Shown in pieces: positions 15,292 through 23,085 of a DNA stretch of 30,026 bases. Both the position numbers and the translations under genes were made by a program. Location: NCBI GenBank assembly GCA_910584995.1, contig CAJUDW010000030.1:1-30026 (forward strand), given 5' to 3'. Numbering within the stretch: the stretch's first letter is position 1; every line of letters begins with the position of its first letter. The notes beneath the pieces were generated by a model. The model did not search any database. It worked only from the letters and a program-made list of their open reading frames with translations, and was not told where the DNA came from. This stretch comes from an uncultured Oscillibacter sp. (GTDB lineage Bacteria; Bacillota; Clostridia; Oscillospirales; Oscillospiraceae).

Positions 15292-16437
15292 TTATCCCGC
15301 AGATGGGGCCATCCCGAAGATGTCCATCAGCCAGTCCGCAGTATAAGAATTGCCCAGGGTCAGGTTGTCCGCACAGACGTGGCAGCAGCCACCTTCTTCT
15401 TTGGTGAAGAGTTTGAAGGTTACACTGCGGGCATTGACCATCTCTTTGCAGATACGTTCCGCGCCTTCCAGCGTCTGCTGGGGATCGTCTTCGCCAAAGG
15501 TGATCAGTACGTGGCAGGTGACATTCTGGAGGACTCCCTCCAAGGTGAATTTTTTAAACTTATCTAACGCTTCTTCCATGCTGTTTACGCCGTTAATCCA
15601 CTTCGCATAAGCCGACAACGCATGTGTGCCTGCGGCAATTCTCTTTTCCCAGGTCTTTCCGTAGTCATACTCGGCGCCGTAGGTAATGCAGGCGGCATAG
15701 CGGTGCTCAAAGGAGACAATCCGGGGGGCATAATATCCACCCAGGCTCCAGGCAACCACAGCAACACGGTTTAGATCCACATCGTCACGGGTCTCCAGAT
15801 AATCGAAGGCCGCCGTCCCCGCGGTCTCGTAATCATGGCAGGAATAGACATGATTCAGGCGGAGGGAAGCCCCCTGGCCGGGACCGTCCACAATGAGGCA
15901 GTGAAAGCCCCGTTTAGCATAATCCAGACAAACGGCAAAGTAGGCTTCCTCCGCTGTGGAATCCAGGCCGCCGAACCACACCATAGCCGGGGTTTTCCCC
16001 GTGGGATCAGAATTTACCGCAGGCAGGAAGTAGGCATAGAGGAAAGTCTCTCCATAGGGGATATGGACTTCTACCGGCCTGGGGTTATGATACGATGTGC
16101 CCTTTAAAAAGCACTTCCTGTACTTCTCATAAATTGTCACCCTTCTGGGATCATCCCCATCCAGGAAAAACTGCGCATTGTGATAATACCCTGTCGCCCG
16201 GCAATAATTGCCGGAAGCAGTCACAAAATGGTGCTTAGCCTCGGCGTCCTTGGCCATCTGGCAGAGGCGATTGCCCATGGCTTCCCAGGCGTCCGTCCAT
16301 GAATCCGCATCGTTGGGATCGATCCGCTCACAGGCCTGCTGGATCTCGCCAAATTCCGCCTGGCCTGTGCAGATTCCCCCAATCGCCCGAAGGATTTTAA
16401 ATGACAAGGCATAATGGCCAGGAAAATACCGGAACAT
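15292..16437 (-). CDS. Alpha/beta hydrolase, DHPON hydrolase/Ayg1-like
   Basis: 381-residue hydrolase with a helical N-terminal region (about 1-125) and an alpha/beta hydrolase core. Nucleophile S231 in AWSLGG (229-234), probable acid D317 in FGEDDP, histidine H353 in CCHVC; oxyanion segment WFGGLDST (154-161) and DGPGQGAS (184-191). These segments resemble 2,6-dihydroxypseudooxynicotine hydrolase and the fungal polyketide-shortening enzyme Ayg1, which cleave C-C bonds next to carbonyls; FrsA-like esterases are the alternative. The ATG at 16437 is preferred because AGGAGG is then 7 nt upstream; the ATG at 16443 is only 1 nt from it. It sits between the TRAP permease and the zinc dehydrogenase genes. 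Confidence 0.82.
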   Translation of the reverse strand: MFRYFPGHYALSFKILRAIGGICTGQAEFGEIQQACERIDPNDADSWTDAWEAMGNRLCQMAKDAEAKHHFVTASGNYCRATGYYHNAQFFLDGDDPRRVTIYEKYRKCFLKGTSYHNPRPVEVHIPYGETFLYAYFLPAVNSDPTGKTPAMVWFGGLDSTAEEAYFAVCLDYAKRGFHCLIVDGPGQGASLRLNHVYSCHDYETAGTAAFDYLETRDDVDLNRVAVVAWSLGGYYAPRIVSFEHRYAACITYGAEYDYGKTWEKRIAAGTHALSAYAKWINGVNSMEEALDKFKKFTLEGVLQNVTCHVLITFGEDDPQQTLEGAERICKEMVNARSVTFKLFTKEEGGCCHVCADNLTLGNSYTADWLMDIFGMAPSAG

Positions 16438-16613
16438 CTTCATTCCTCCTAAAATATTAGATTTTGCATGAATCAGCCGCAAAGCATGCGCGCCCCCGTC
16501 CTCCCTGCAAAGACAGCGGCAAAACCATTAGCGGCCCCGCATGAAGCGGTGTGGTTAAGCGGAGTGCGCGGAAGTTTCCGCCAAGCCGGGTTATATACGT
16601 TTTCTCCTGCATT

Positions 16614-16644
16614 ATTCATGCCAGGGCCAGGCCCTGGCATGAAT
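16614..16644. terminator. Palindrome just after the TRAP permease stop
   Basis: ATTCATGCCAGGGCC (16614-16628) and its exact complement (16630-16644) flank a single A, giving about 13 bp of stem. It is 20 bp beyond the permease stop and 177 bp before the hydrolase start. No T-run follows on the minus strand. It may protect the upstream message or lower read-through into the two enzyme genes. Confidence 0.55.
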
Positions 16645-16664
16645 GGATTGGCCGCTTTTTCCCA

Positions 16665-18557
16665 TTAACCCAGCAGGGAATGCGCCTGCCTCTCCCTTCG
16701 CAGCTGAAAGATCTGCTGTGCCGCAATCAAAGCAATGATGATCAGCGCAGAGATATCGGTCACATAGCTGGTGTTCACGAACAGCAGTCCGGCGATACAG
16801 GCCAATACACGGAAGATAACATTGACATCCGTCAGCATAAATCCGGAGAGGCCCACATTCAGGATATAAATTCCACAGAAACAGGTCAGCACCGGAATGA
16901 TACAGCTGAAAAACGGCGCGCCCAGGAAGAGAACACGGGTGTCAAACACAAACACCCACGGGATAATAAAGGCCGCAATACACAGGCGGCAGCCCAGGAC
17001 GCAGGTTTTGCTGAAACTGCACTTTGCAATGGACGCGGCAGTTAAGGCGCCCAGCGCCACCGGAGGGGTAACGGCAGCCAGCAGGCCGAAATAGTAGATG
17101 AATAGATGGCCGGCCAACAGGTTAATTCCCAGAGAACTGATCACCGGGCCCATAAGGGACGCCAGGATGATATACGCGGCGGCGCTCAGGACCCCCATGC
17201 CCAGGATAATCGAGGCAAGCGCGGTAATAGCCAGGGCAATCCACGCCTTGCCGCCGGCGGTCTTGATGACAAAGGTAGACATCTTGATGCCAAGAGAACT
17301 CAAGCCGACAACGCCCACAATAACGCCGCTGACGGCGCAGGAAATAGACAGCGTGACGGAACTCAGCACACCGTCGATCAACGCCTTGCACATACGCTTG
17401 GGGCCCACGCGGGTTTCCTTGCGGAAGAGGCTGCCCACAATGATGGACAGGATGGCCAGCATACCGCAGCGCTGCGGTGTCCAACCGTACACCATAGTGA
17501 AAACCAGGACGGCTATGGCGATGGCAAAATGGATACCGCTCAGGAAAATCCTGCCCAGGCTGCCGGTGTCGTTTTTATCAAAACCTGCACCGGCCTCCAG
17601 ATGGAGTTTTTTTGCCTTAAAGTGGACCGCGATAAAAATGCTGACAAAATAGAGGATCGCCGGGGCAATGGCGTACAGGCAGATCTGGTTGTACGTCATG
17701 TTTACGAAGGAAGCCATCAGGAACACGGAGGAGCCCATGACCGGGGGGAGGATCTGGCCGCCCATGGATGCGGCCGTCTCGGTAGCGGCAGCGAATTCAG
17801 CGGGATATCCGTTGCGCTTCATCAGCGGGATCGTCACAGCCCCGGTAGTAGCCACGTTGGCCACGGTGCTTCCGTTGATGAGGCCCAAAAGCGCAGAGGC
17901 AATCACGGCTGCCTTGGCGGGGCCCCCGCAGGAATTCCGGGTCAGGGCATTTGCCAGGCGGTTAAAATAATCGCCTGCGCCAAACTCATTCAGGAACGCG
18001 CCAAAAATGATAAAAATAATAATGTAGGTTGACGCAATACCCATGCAGGAACCCAAAATACCGCCGGTGGAGTTATAGAATTCGTTGTAAATCATCCTGG
18101 CGCCGATAGGCGCATGGCGAAGGGAGCCGGTAAGAAGATGGCCCCACAGCAGGTAGGCCATAAACGCAGCGGCAATGACCGTGATTGCCGGGCCGGCGCG
18201 CTTATATGTGGAGAGAAATACCAGGAATATCAGCACAATGCAGAATATTTTATCCCATTGTGTGGGCGTGCCGCCGCGCAGTTGGATATCATGGTAATTT
18301 ACCACGCCATATATCATAAACGCAGCGGAGGCGGCGACGCAGAGCGTGTATAGGATCATCTGGAAAACCGCGAGGCCCCGATACTTTTCAGACGGCTCTA
18401 TCAGGAGGAAGCAAAGGATCAGCATAGCGCCCAAATGGATCGTCCTGTGCAGATACACCGTTGGAATACCAAATACGGCAGTATATACCTGATAAACACC
18501 CAGGACAAACGCAATGGCAGTTGCGGCTTTTTTCCTGAATTGTAAAACTTGTTCCAT
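16665..18557 (-). CDS. TRAP transporter fused permease, TAXI type
   Basis: 630-residue membrane protein with a DctQ-like small subunit region fused to a DctM-like channel. The N-terminal part (about residues 1-120) has four hydrophobic segments; the rest has about twelve, with conserved GGPAKAAVIASALLGLINGS (around 205-225) and VMGSSVFLMASF, features of the channel domain. Fused permeases of this size accompany TAXI binding proteins, and one is encoded directly upstream. Uptake is driven by a sodium or proton gradient. GAGGG is about 7 nt before the ATG. It is separated from the binding-protein gene by 171 bp containing a strong hairpin. Confidence 0.92.
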   Translation of the reverse strand: MEQVLQFRKKAATAIAFVLGVYQVYTAVFGIPTVYLHRTIHLGAMLILCFLLIEPSEKYRGLAVFQMILYTLCVAASAAFMIYGVVNYHDIQLRGGTPTQWDKIFCIVLIFLVFLSTYKRAGPAITVIAAAFMAYLLWGHLLTGSLRHAPIGARMIYNEFYNSTGGILGSCMGIASTYIIIFIIFGAFLNEFGAGDYFNRLANALTRNSCGGPAKAAVIASALLGLINGSTVANVATTGAVTIPLMKRNGYPAEFAAATETAASMGGQILPPVMGSSVFLMASFVNMTYNQICLYAIAPAILYFVSIFIAVHFKAKKLHLEAGAGFDKNDTGSLGRIFLSGIHFAIAIAVLVFTMVYGWTPQRCGMLAILSIIVGSLFRKETRVGPKRMCKALIDGVLSSVTLSISCAVSGVIVGVVGLSSLGIKMSTFVIKTAGGKAWIALAITALASIILGMGVLSAAAYIILASLMGPVISSLGINLLAGHLFIYYFGLLAAVTPPVALGALTAASIAKCSFSKTCVLGCRLCIAAFIIPWVFVFDTRVLFLGAPFFSCIIPVLTCFCGIYILNVGLSGFMLTDVNVIFRVLACIAGLLFVNTSYVTDISALIIIALIAAQQIFQLRRERQAHSLLG

Positions 18558-18635
18558 AAATTGCCCTCTTTAAAACACATCGCCGGCTATCCTTTTTGGA
18601 TAGGGACGATCTGAGATATACTTCAGAGAAAAGGA

Positions 18636-18667
18636 GGGGCCGTCAGAGTAACCGGCCTGACGGCCCC
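18636..18667 (-). terminator. Hairpin between binding-protein and permease genes
   Basis: GGGGCCGTCAG (18636-18646) pairs perfectly with CTGACGGCCCC (18657-18667), 10-nt loop; on the minus strand TCCTTTTCTC follows. It lies about 60 bp past the binding-protein stop. It probably stops or slows most transcripts so that more binding protein than permease is made. A smaller hairpin, CTATCC/GGATAG, is at 18587-18603. Confidence 0.65.
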
Positions 18668-18728
18668 GTGGACATAAGGCGTTTTTCGGCGGGGTTTATT
18701 TTGCGTGATCCCGGATCGCGGCCACAGC

Positions 18729-19784
18729 TTACAGCAGGCCGATCTCCTGATAGTACCGGAGGGCGCCGGGATGCAGGTTGGCCTGGTCAAAACCGGTGAG
18801 GCAGTCGGGCGTGCCAATCCATGCGTTCTCGGGGACGACCGCGGCAAAGTCGCCGGCGTTCTCGTGCAGGGCCTTGGTGATGGCATAGACCACGTCGTCA
18901 GGCAGATCCTTGCGGCAGCACATCAGCCCCGTCCAGGCCATAACCGTTTTTTCCTCCTCCTGGCCCTTATAAATGCCGGCAGGCATAGTGGAAAGGGAGA
19001 AGGAAGGATACGTGTTGACAAAGTTTTGGGCCGCGTCACCCTCGAAGGACAGGATATCGATGTCAAAGGAACTCTCCATTTGATGGGTTTTGGGGTTGTC
19101 CAGCATACCGGATACTACAGAAACATCCACATGGCCATCCTGCATCAGTTCGATAACGTCACTGAGGCCCTGATAGTTCAGCGTATGGCCATTAGCCTGG
19201 ATATCATCATAAGTGACGCCGTAGGCTTCCAGGACACGGCGGTTAAAAATCTCCACGCCGCCCCCTGCGGTATTGCAGTTCAGGTTGCAGTCGGCGATAT
19301 CCTCGATGCGCTCAATTCCGGCGCGGGCAGCGGCGACGAAATACATATAAGAAACGTTGGTAGAGCAGATAACAGCCACATTATCCATAGCGCCGTCGGC
19401 CTCAAAATCGTTTACGCCGTGTAAGGCATCCTCATAGGCGTAGCCCTGGGTGAAAGCCATGTCACATTCGCCAGCCTGGAGGGCGCGCAGGTTGGCGGCG
19501 CCGGAACCGGTGATGCCGGTAACGGTAACGCCGGGCAAAGCCGCTTCAATGGCGGTAACCATGGCAGGCTGGACAATGGCCCAGTTGCCGCCGGTGGAGC
19601 CGGACTGGAAAATGATATCAGTAATATCGATATCCAGGACATTGCCCCCGCCGGCAGGTGTACCGGCAGAGGGATCCGGACTGCCCGCCGGAGGGGCAGC
19701 CGCAGCCGTATGGTTATTTCCGCCGCAGGCGGCGAGAGAGGCAGCTATCAGGAACACCAGCAGCAGCGCAAGAAACTTTTTCAT
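18729..19784 (-). CDS. TAXI-family TRAP solute-binding lipoprotein
   Basis: 351-residue extracellular receptor. The signal peptide ends in the lipobox SLAAC with C20; residues 21-50 are a low-complexity linker. The mature domain has FQSGSTGGNWAIVQPAMVTA (about residues 59-78) and ITGSGAANLRALQAGECDMAF, both typical of TAXI proteins, where the family normally shows TGGTGGTYYP and SxGSxxNL. Family members bind glutamate, glutamine or other organic acids, but ligand identity is not predictable here. AAGGAG is 9 nt before the ATG. It is encoded 132 bp after the MBL hydrolase gene and before the permease gene. Confidence 0.9.
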   Translation of the reverse strand: MKKFLALLLVFLIAASLAACGGNNHTAAAAPPAGSPDPSAGTPAGGGNVLDIDITDIIFQSGSTGGNWAIVQPAMVTAIEAALPGVTVTGITGSGAANLRALQAGECDMAFTQGYAYEDALHGVNDFEADGAMDNVAVICSTNVSYMYFVAAARAGIERIEDIADCNLNCNTAGGGVEIFNRRVLEAYGVTYDDIQANGHTLNYQGLSDVIELMQDGHVDVSVVSGMLDNPKTHQMESSFDIDILSFEGDAAQNFVNTYPSFSLSTMPAGIYKGQEEEKTVMAWTGLMCCRKDLPDDVVYAITKALHENAGDFAAVVPENAWIGTPDCLTGFDQANLHPGALRYYQEIGLL

Positions 19785-19888
19785 AGGTTTTTCTCCTTTT
19801 GTTATGTTTGTTTTTTCCCTGGGCTTTCCCTATCCACCTGCGGATAAACCCGCCGTATTCCAGGGCCGTCCCTCCGGGAGTTCATACA

Positions 19889-19906
19889 ACAGGATCAACA
19901 TCCTGT
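19889..19906. repeat. Small hairpin between MBL hydrolase and TAXI genes
   Basis: ACAGGAT (19889-19895) pairs with ATCCTGT (19900-19906) around CAAC. It is just beyond the MBL hydrolase stop. It is too weak for a terminator call. Confidence 0.3.
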
Positions 19907-19916
19907 GTACTATGTA

Positions 19917-20753
19917 TCAATCGCGGGGAAACAGCGCGGGATCATGCCCGCAGATCACATATCGGGGATCCATCACAGGCAGCAGGGCTTTCACTCTCTC
20001 GACACTTTCGTAGTAGCTGTAGCAATCGTAAACCAGGCTGGAGCGCAGAGACGGGGCGTTGTCTGCGGCAGGGGTGATCTTGTGCATCACGCCGTCACAG
20101 TCCGGCATTTCTGTCATCCAGGGGAAGCAGCAGCAGGGCATGTGGAAAAGATCTCCCACAAAGATGCGGAGCCCCTCTGTTGTGTTCACCACGATAGACT
20201 GGCTCCCGCGGGTGTGGCCCGGCGTTTTGATCAGGCGGATGCCCTCCATAATCTCCAGATCGCCGTCAATCTTGATGAAATTGGGATTACCCTTGAGATA
20301 GGGGACAACGTCCAAATCAAAGTCCCTGCGCTGCAGTTCCGCATAGGTCGGATTGAGCAGATTCTCCCACTCATCCTTCTGCGCGATGGACTTGGTGGCA
20401 GGGAACAGGTTGGCGTTGCCTGCGTGATCATTGTGCAGGTGGGTGTAAAGAATCAAATCAATATCGCCGGGGGTGAGGCCGTTCCTGGAAAGGGAATCCA
20501 GCAGGTCCCGGCTGCTGGCCCAGGCGGGAATCCCTCCCCAGGCCTTGCCGTCGATGACGTAGCGCTCATTGATGCCGTTGTCGATCAGGATGTTCATATC
20601 TCCATCCTGCAGCAGATATGCCAGGTACGGCAGCTTGATAAACAGATCCTGATCATAACCGGAGGACAAGGCCCCTTTGTAATTCATATGCGTCCCGCAG
20701 GAAAGCACGGTCACTTTCCACTTGCCCGCGCCATAATTGGTATTCTTATTCAT
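19917..20753 (-). CDS. MBL-fold hydrolase (lactonase-like)
   Basis: 278-residue metallo-beta-lactamase-fold enzyme of the AttM/AiiB-like branch. Dinuclear metal site: H105, H107, D109 and H110 in THLHNDHAG, H180 in TPGHTRGS, D201 in VGDLF and H270 in CGHDP. No signal peptide, so cytoplasmic. Relatives open N-acyl homoserine lactones and other lactones. In this setting, next to an importer and dehydrogenases, cleavage of a lactone or ester nutrient is more likely than quorum quenching, but that is inference. AAGGAAGG is 6 nt before the ATG. It is the first gene of the five-gene operon and has the repressor site at 20858-20869 in its leader. Confidence 0.85.
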   Translation of the reverse strand: MNKNTNYGAGKWKVTVLSCGTHMNYKGALSSGYDQDLFIKLPYLAYLLQDGDMNILIDNGINERYVIDGKAWGGIPAWASSRDLLDSLSRNGLTPGDIDLILYTHLHNDHAGNANLFPATKSIAQKDEWENLLNPTYAELQRRDFDLDVVPYLKGNPNFIKIDGDLEIMEGIRLIKTPGHTRGSQSIVVNTTEGLRIFVGDLFHMPCCCFPWMTEMPDCDGVMHKITPAADNAPSLRSSLVYDCYSYYESVERVKALLPVMDPRYVICGHDPALFPRD

Positions 20754-20765
20754 ACAAAGCCTTCC

Positions 20766-20828
20766 TTACATGTAAATTAAGTAAAATCGTTGGTTGGTTC
20801 CTACAAAAATCTTTCCCTTTCCAAGCAT
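20766..20828 (-). CDS. Possible leader peptide upstream of the MBL gene
   Basis: Twenty-codon frame MLGKGKIFVGTNQRFYLIYM between the operator and the MBL gene. Its TAA stop touches the AAGGAAGG ribosome site of the MBL gene. A GGAGG site is present, but only 2 nt before the ATG, which is poor. It could be chance; no regulatory codon run is seen. Confidence 0.2.
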   Translation of the reverse strand: MLGKGKIFVGTNQRFYLIYM

Positions 20829-20857
20829 CACCTCCAGCAAAATCCCTATATATTTTT

Positions 20858-20869
20858 GAATACGTATTC
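20858..20869. promoter_or_regulatory. LacI-type operator O1 (MBL operon)
   Basis: Perfect palindrome GAATACGTATTC with the central CG typical of LacI-family sites, flanked by T-runs. It lies 14 bp downstream of the -10 box of the minus-strand promoter, where a bound repressor would block elongation or start. The same 12-mer is at 22204-22215 and a one-mismatch copy at 21060-21071. Confidence 0.85.
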
Positions 20870-20883
20870 TTTTTTGTATTTAT

Positions 20884-20913
20884 ACCATAACGCGTTTGCC
20901 GTACCCATGTCAA
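20884..20913 (-). promoter_or_regulatory. Promoter of the MBL-TRAP-hydrolase operon
   Basis: Minus strand TTGACA (20908-20913), 18-bp spacer, TATGGT (20884-20889). The start would fall just upstream of operator O1. The leader to the MBL start is about 125 nt. Confidence 0.65.
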
Positions 20914-21011
20914 CTGATTTTTGTGAGATTTCAATAAGATTGTCAATATTGCACCGCATTTGGATTTTGTACTTAGGCAAATTTAATGACGGTTTTTGCA
21001 TATTATGCGTA

Positions 21012-21040
21012 TTGACATCGAAAACCGCCTGTGATATAGT
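21012..21040 (+). promoter_or_regulatory. Promoter of the lacI-family gene
   Basis: TTGACA (21012-21017), 17-bp spacer, TATAGT (21035-21040), a near-consensus sigma-A promoter. Operator O2 lies 19 bp downstream of the -10 box. Confidence 0.8.
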
Positions 21041-21059
21041 AGGGGAAAGGGTAATTTTT

Positions 21060-21071
21060 GAATACGTATTT
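21060..21071. promoter_or_regulatory. LacI-type operator O2 (autoregulation)
   Basis: GAATACGTATTT, eleven of twelve bases as in O1 and O3. It is in the leader of the lacI-family gene. Its centre is 202 bp from the centre of O1. The mismatch suggests weaker binding and mild autorepression. A further small inverted pair, CGTAT/ATACG, is at 21079-21092. Confidence 0.75.
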
Positions 21072-21102
21072 ACTCTTGCGTATTCCGATACGAGGTATCC
21101 AA

Positions 21103-22128
21103 ATGTCAAATCATGGTCACAAAACAGTAACGTCTATTGACGTCGCCAAGCGCGCCGGCGTTTCCCAGTCTACGGTTTCCCGCGCCTTTTCTTGCAGCGG
21201 CAAATTGTCCCCTAAGACTCGGGAAGCCGTGATACAGGCGGCCAATGAATTGGGATATCGCCCTAACGCCATTGCCAGAAGCTTGGTGTCCAACCAGACC
21301 AAATTTATTGGTATTGTCAAAAGCGCAACCGATAACTCCATGTTTTCCGAACTCCTCACCTTTATGGTGGAACGTCTCCAGAAAACAGAATATCAAGTCA
21401 TCTATTACGAAGTGGGCCATGGCCAGTCCATTGACGATATCCTCTCCAGGGTTCTGCAATACCGGGTTGAGGGAATCATCCTGCTTTATGCCAATCTCTC
21501 TTCCGAAATCACCAGGGTCTGCCGCAATATGGGGATCCCTGTCTTGCAGATGCTGCGTTACTCTACCAACGCGCAGGCCAACGTGGTCTCGCCTGCGAAC
21601 CACGCCGGGGCCGCCCTGGCAGTGGAACATTTGCTGGAAAAGGGCTACCGCTCCTTTGCCTATATCACCGGCGAATTGAACGCTTCTTCCAATATGGAGC
21701 GCCAGTTAGGCTTCCTGAGCAGGCTTGCGGAGTTGGGCTACAATGATCCCGTTGTCCTGCAGGGTGATTATACGTATGAATCCGGCTGCCGGGCCTTTCC
21801 GCTTCTCATGGAACATAGCCCGAAACTACCCTGCGGTGTCCTGTGCGCCAATGATCTGATTGCCATGGGGGTCATCGACACTGCGCGGGCGATGAATATT
21901 CGCATCCCGGAGGATATCGGTGTTATGGGCTTCGACAATATCTTTATGAGCAACTGGCCGGCCTATCAATTGACATCCCTCCAAAACCCTACAGAGGAGT
22001 TGGCTGATCGGGGTGTACAATTGCTGATTGACAAAATCCAAAACAACGACTTTACGCCCGACATCTTGCAGCTTAATTTTAAATTGGTCGAACGCAGATC
22101 CACGCAGCTGACAGGTTCTCCAAAGTAA
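21103..22128 (+). CDS. LacI-family transcriptional regulator
   Basis: 341-residue repressor. The HTH is at about residues 10-30 (TSIDVAKRAGVSQSTVSRAFS, with conserved V-A-x-x-A-G-V-S and T-V-S-R). The hinge helix AIARSLVSNQT (57-67) carries the leucine that wedges into a central CG step, matching the CG in the palindromes nearby. Residues 68-341 are the periplasmic-binding-like effector domain. The ATG at 21103 follows GAGG by 8 nt; a TTG at 21058 would start inside operator O2 and is rejected. It is divergent from the MBL operon and upstream of the SDR gene, and should control both and itself. The inducer is unknown, probably a sugar-like or pathway intermediate. Confidence 0.93.
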   Translation: MSNHGHKTVTSIDVAKRAGVSQSTVSRAFSCSGKLSPKTREAVIQAANELGYRPNAIARSLVSNQTKFIGIVKSATDNSMFSELLTFMVERLQKTEYQVIYYEVGHGQSIDDILSRVLQYRVEGIILLYANLSSEITRVCRNMGIPVLQMLRYSTNAQANVVSPANHAGAALAVEHLLEKGYRSFAYITGELNASSNMERQLGFLSRLAELGYNDPVVLQGDYTYESGCRAFPLLMEHSPKLPCGVLCANDLIAMGVIDTARAMNIRIPEDIGVMGFDNIFMSNWPAYQLTSLQNPTEELADRGVQLLIDKIQNNDFTPDILQLNFKLVERRSTQLTGSPK

Positions 22129-22135
22129 TCAAATA

Positions 22136-22195
22136 TTTTAATCTATCTCTTTTTAATCTATCTCTCCTTTCCAGAGGAAGGAGAGATAGATTAAA
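22136..22195. terminator. 18-bp hairpin with duplicated left arm
   Basis: The left arm 22152-22169 pairs perfectly with 22178-22195 around an 8-nt loop. The left-arm sequence TTTTAATCTATCTCT is a tandem duplicate (22136-22150 and 22151-22165), so the right arm can pair with either copy. It lies between lacI and the SDR gene, just before operator O3. It probably ends or reduces lacI transcription; only a short TTTT follows. Confidence 0.6.
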
Positions 22196-22203
22196 GGCAT
22201 TTT

Positions 22204-22215
22204 GAATACGTATTC
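22204..22215. promoter_or_regulatory. LacI-type operator O3 (SDR-yoaK unit)
   Basis: Perfect GAATACGTATTC; about 21 bases including the flanking T-runs match O1. It is 50 bp before the SDR start. TTGAAT (22202-22207) overlaps it and could be a -35 box, but the best -10 (TACAAA, 22227) is at a 19-bp spacing. Repressor binding there would block this promoter. Confidence 0.8.
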
Positions 22216-22264
22216 TTTTTGTTCTCTACAAATATTGGATGTTCATGAAGAAAGGGTCATACTT

Positions 22265-23050
22265 ATGGAAAATTACGAAGCCGCTCATGTGTTTGATGTC
22301 ACCGGCAAGACCGCCCTCATTACCGGCGGTACAAAGGGGCTTGGCCGGGCAATGGCCGCATGCCTGCTGCAGAACGGCTGCAATGTCATGCTGGTCAGCC
22401 GGAACACCGGTGGGACGGAGGATCTGGTCAAGTTGGCGGCGCAAAATCGCTGTCACTGCTATCTCTACGCCTGTGATGTAACAGACACCGCCTCTGTTAT
22501 CGATATGGTTCATGCCGCGGATGAAAAGATGGGGCGCATTGACATTCTCATCAATGCTGCGGGGATGAACCGCCCCAAAATGCTGGAGGATATGGATGAC
22601 GCTACCTGGGATGAGATCTTAGGCCTCGATCTGCGGGCCTGCTTTATCGTTACTCGTGAAGTTGCCCGGGTTATGCGTAAGAACAAGTACGGGAAAATTA
22701 TCAACATTTCTTCGATGAAGAGCCTGCTCAGCGTCTCTGACGCCGGGTACACAGCCTACTGCGCGGCGAAGGGCGCTGTCAACGCACTTACCAGGCAGGT
22801 TGCCTGCGAGCTGGCGGCAGACGGGATTACCGCCAACGCCATTGCCCCGACCTTTATCAAAACAGCAATCAACGCCCGCCAACTGGAGGACCCTGTTTTT
22901 TACAGATCTTTAACCAGCCGCATCCCTGTTGGACGGATTGGGGAGTTTAAGGATCTCATGGGGCTATTGCTGCTTCTGGCCTCCGACGCCTCGCAATTTA
23001 TTACCGGGCAGGTCTTCCTCCTGGATGGCGGCATTGCGGCTCGGCAGTAA
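22265..23050 (+). CDS. SDR-family oxidoreductase (gluconate 5-dehydrogenase-like)
   Basis: 261-residue classical short-chain dehydrogenase. Cofactor motif TGGTKGLG (20-27), NAAG (97-100), catalytic S149/S150, Y165 and K169 (YCAAK), and the C-terminal FITGQVFLLDGG signature. It resembles gluconate 5-dehydrogenase and 2-deoxygluconate dehydrogenases. It is cytoplasmic, probably a tetramer. The ATG at 22265 follows GAAAGGG by 8 nt. It is under operator O3 and followed by the YoaK gene. It probably oxidises or reduces a hydroxyl/keto group on the compound imported by the TRAP system; the exact reaction is unknown. Confidence 0.9.
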   Translation: MENYEAAHVFDVTGKTALITGGTKGLGRAMAACLLQNGCNVMLVSRNTGGTEDLVKLAAQNRCHCYLYACDVTDTASVIDMVHAADEKMGRIDILINAAGMNRPKMLEDMDDATWDEILGLDLRACFIVTREVARVMRKNKYGKIINISSMKSLLSVSDAGYTAYCAAKGAVNALTRQVACELAADGITANAIAPTFIKTAINARQLEDPVFYRSLTSRIPVGRIGEFKDLMGLLLLLASDASQFITGQVFLLDGGIAARQ

Positions 23051-23085
23051 TCCTTTTCCTACCGGAATGTTTTTGTTGAATAAGG

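Noticed and set aside
21058..21102. Longer N-terminus of the LacI-family protein from a TTG at 21058
   Set aside because: It would begin inside operator O2, has no ribosome site, and the extra 15 residues are not part of the HTH domain. The ATG at 21103 has GAGG at a good distance.
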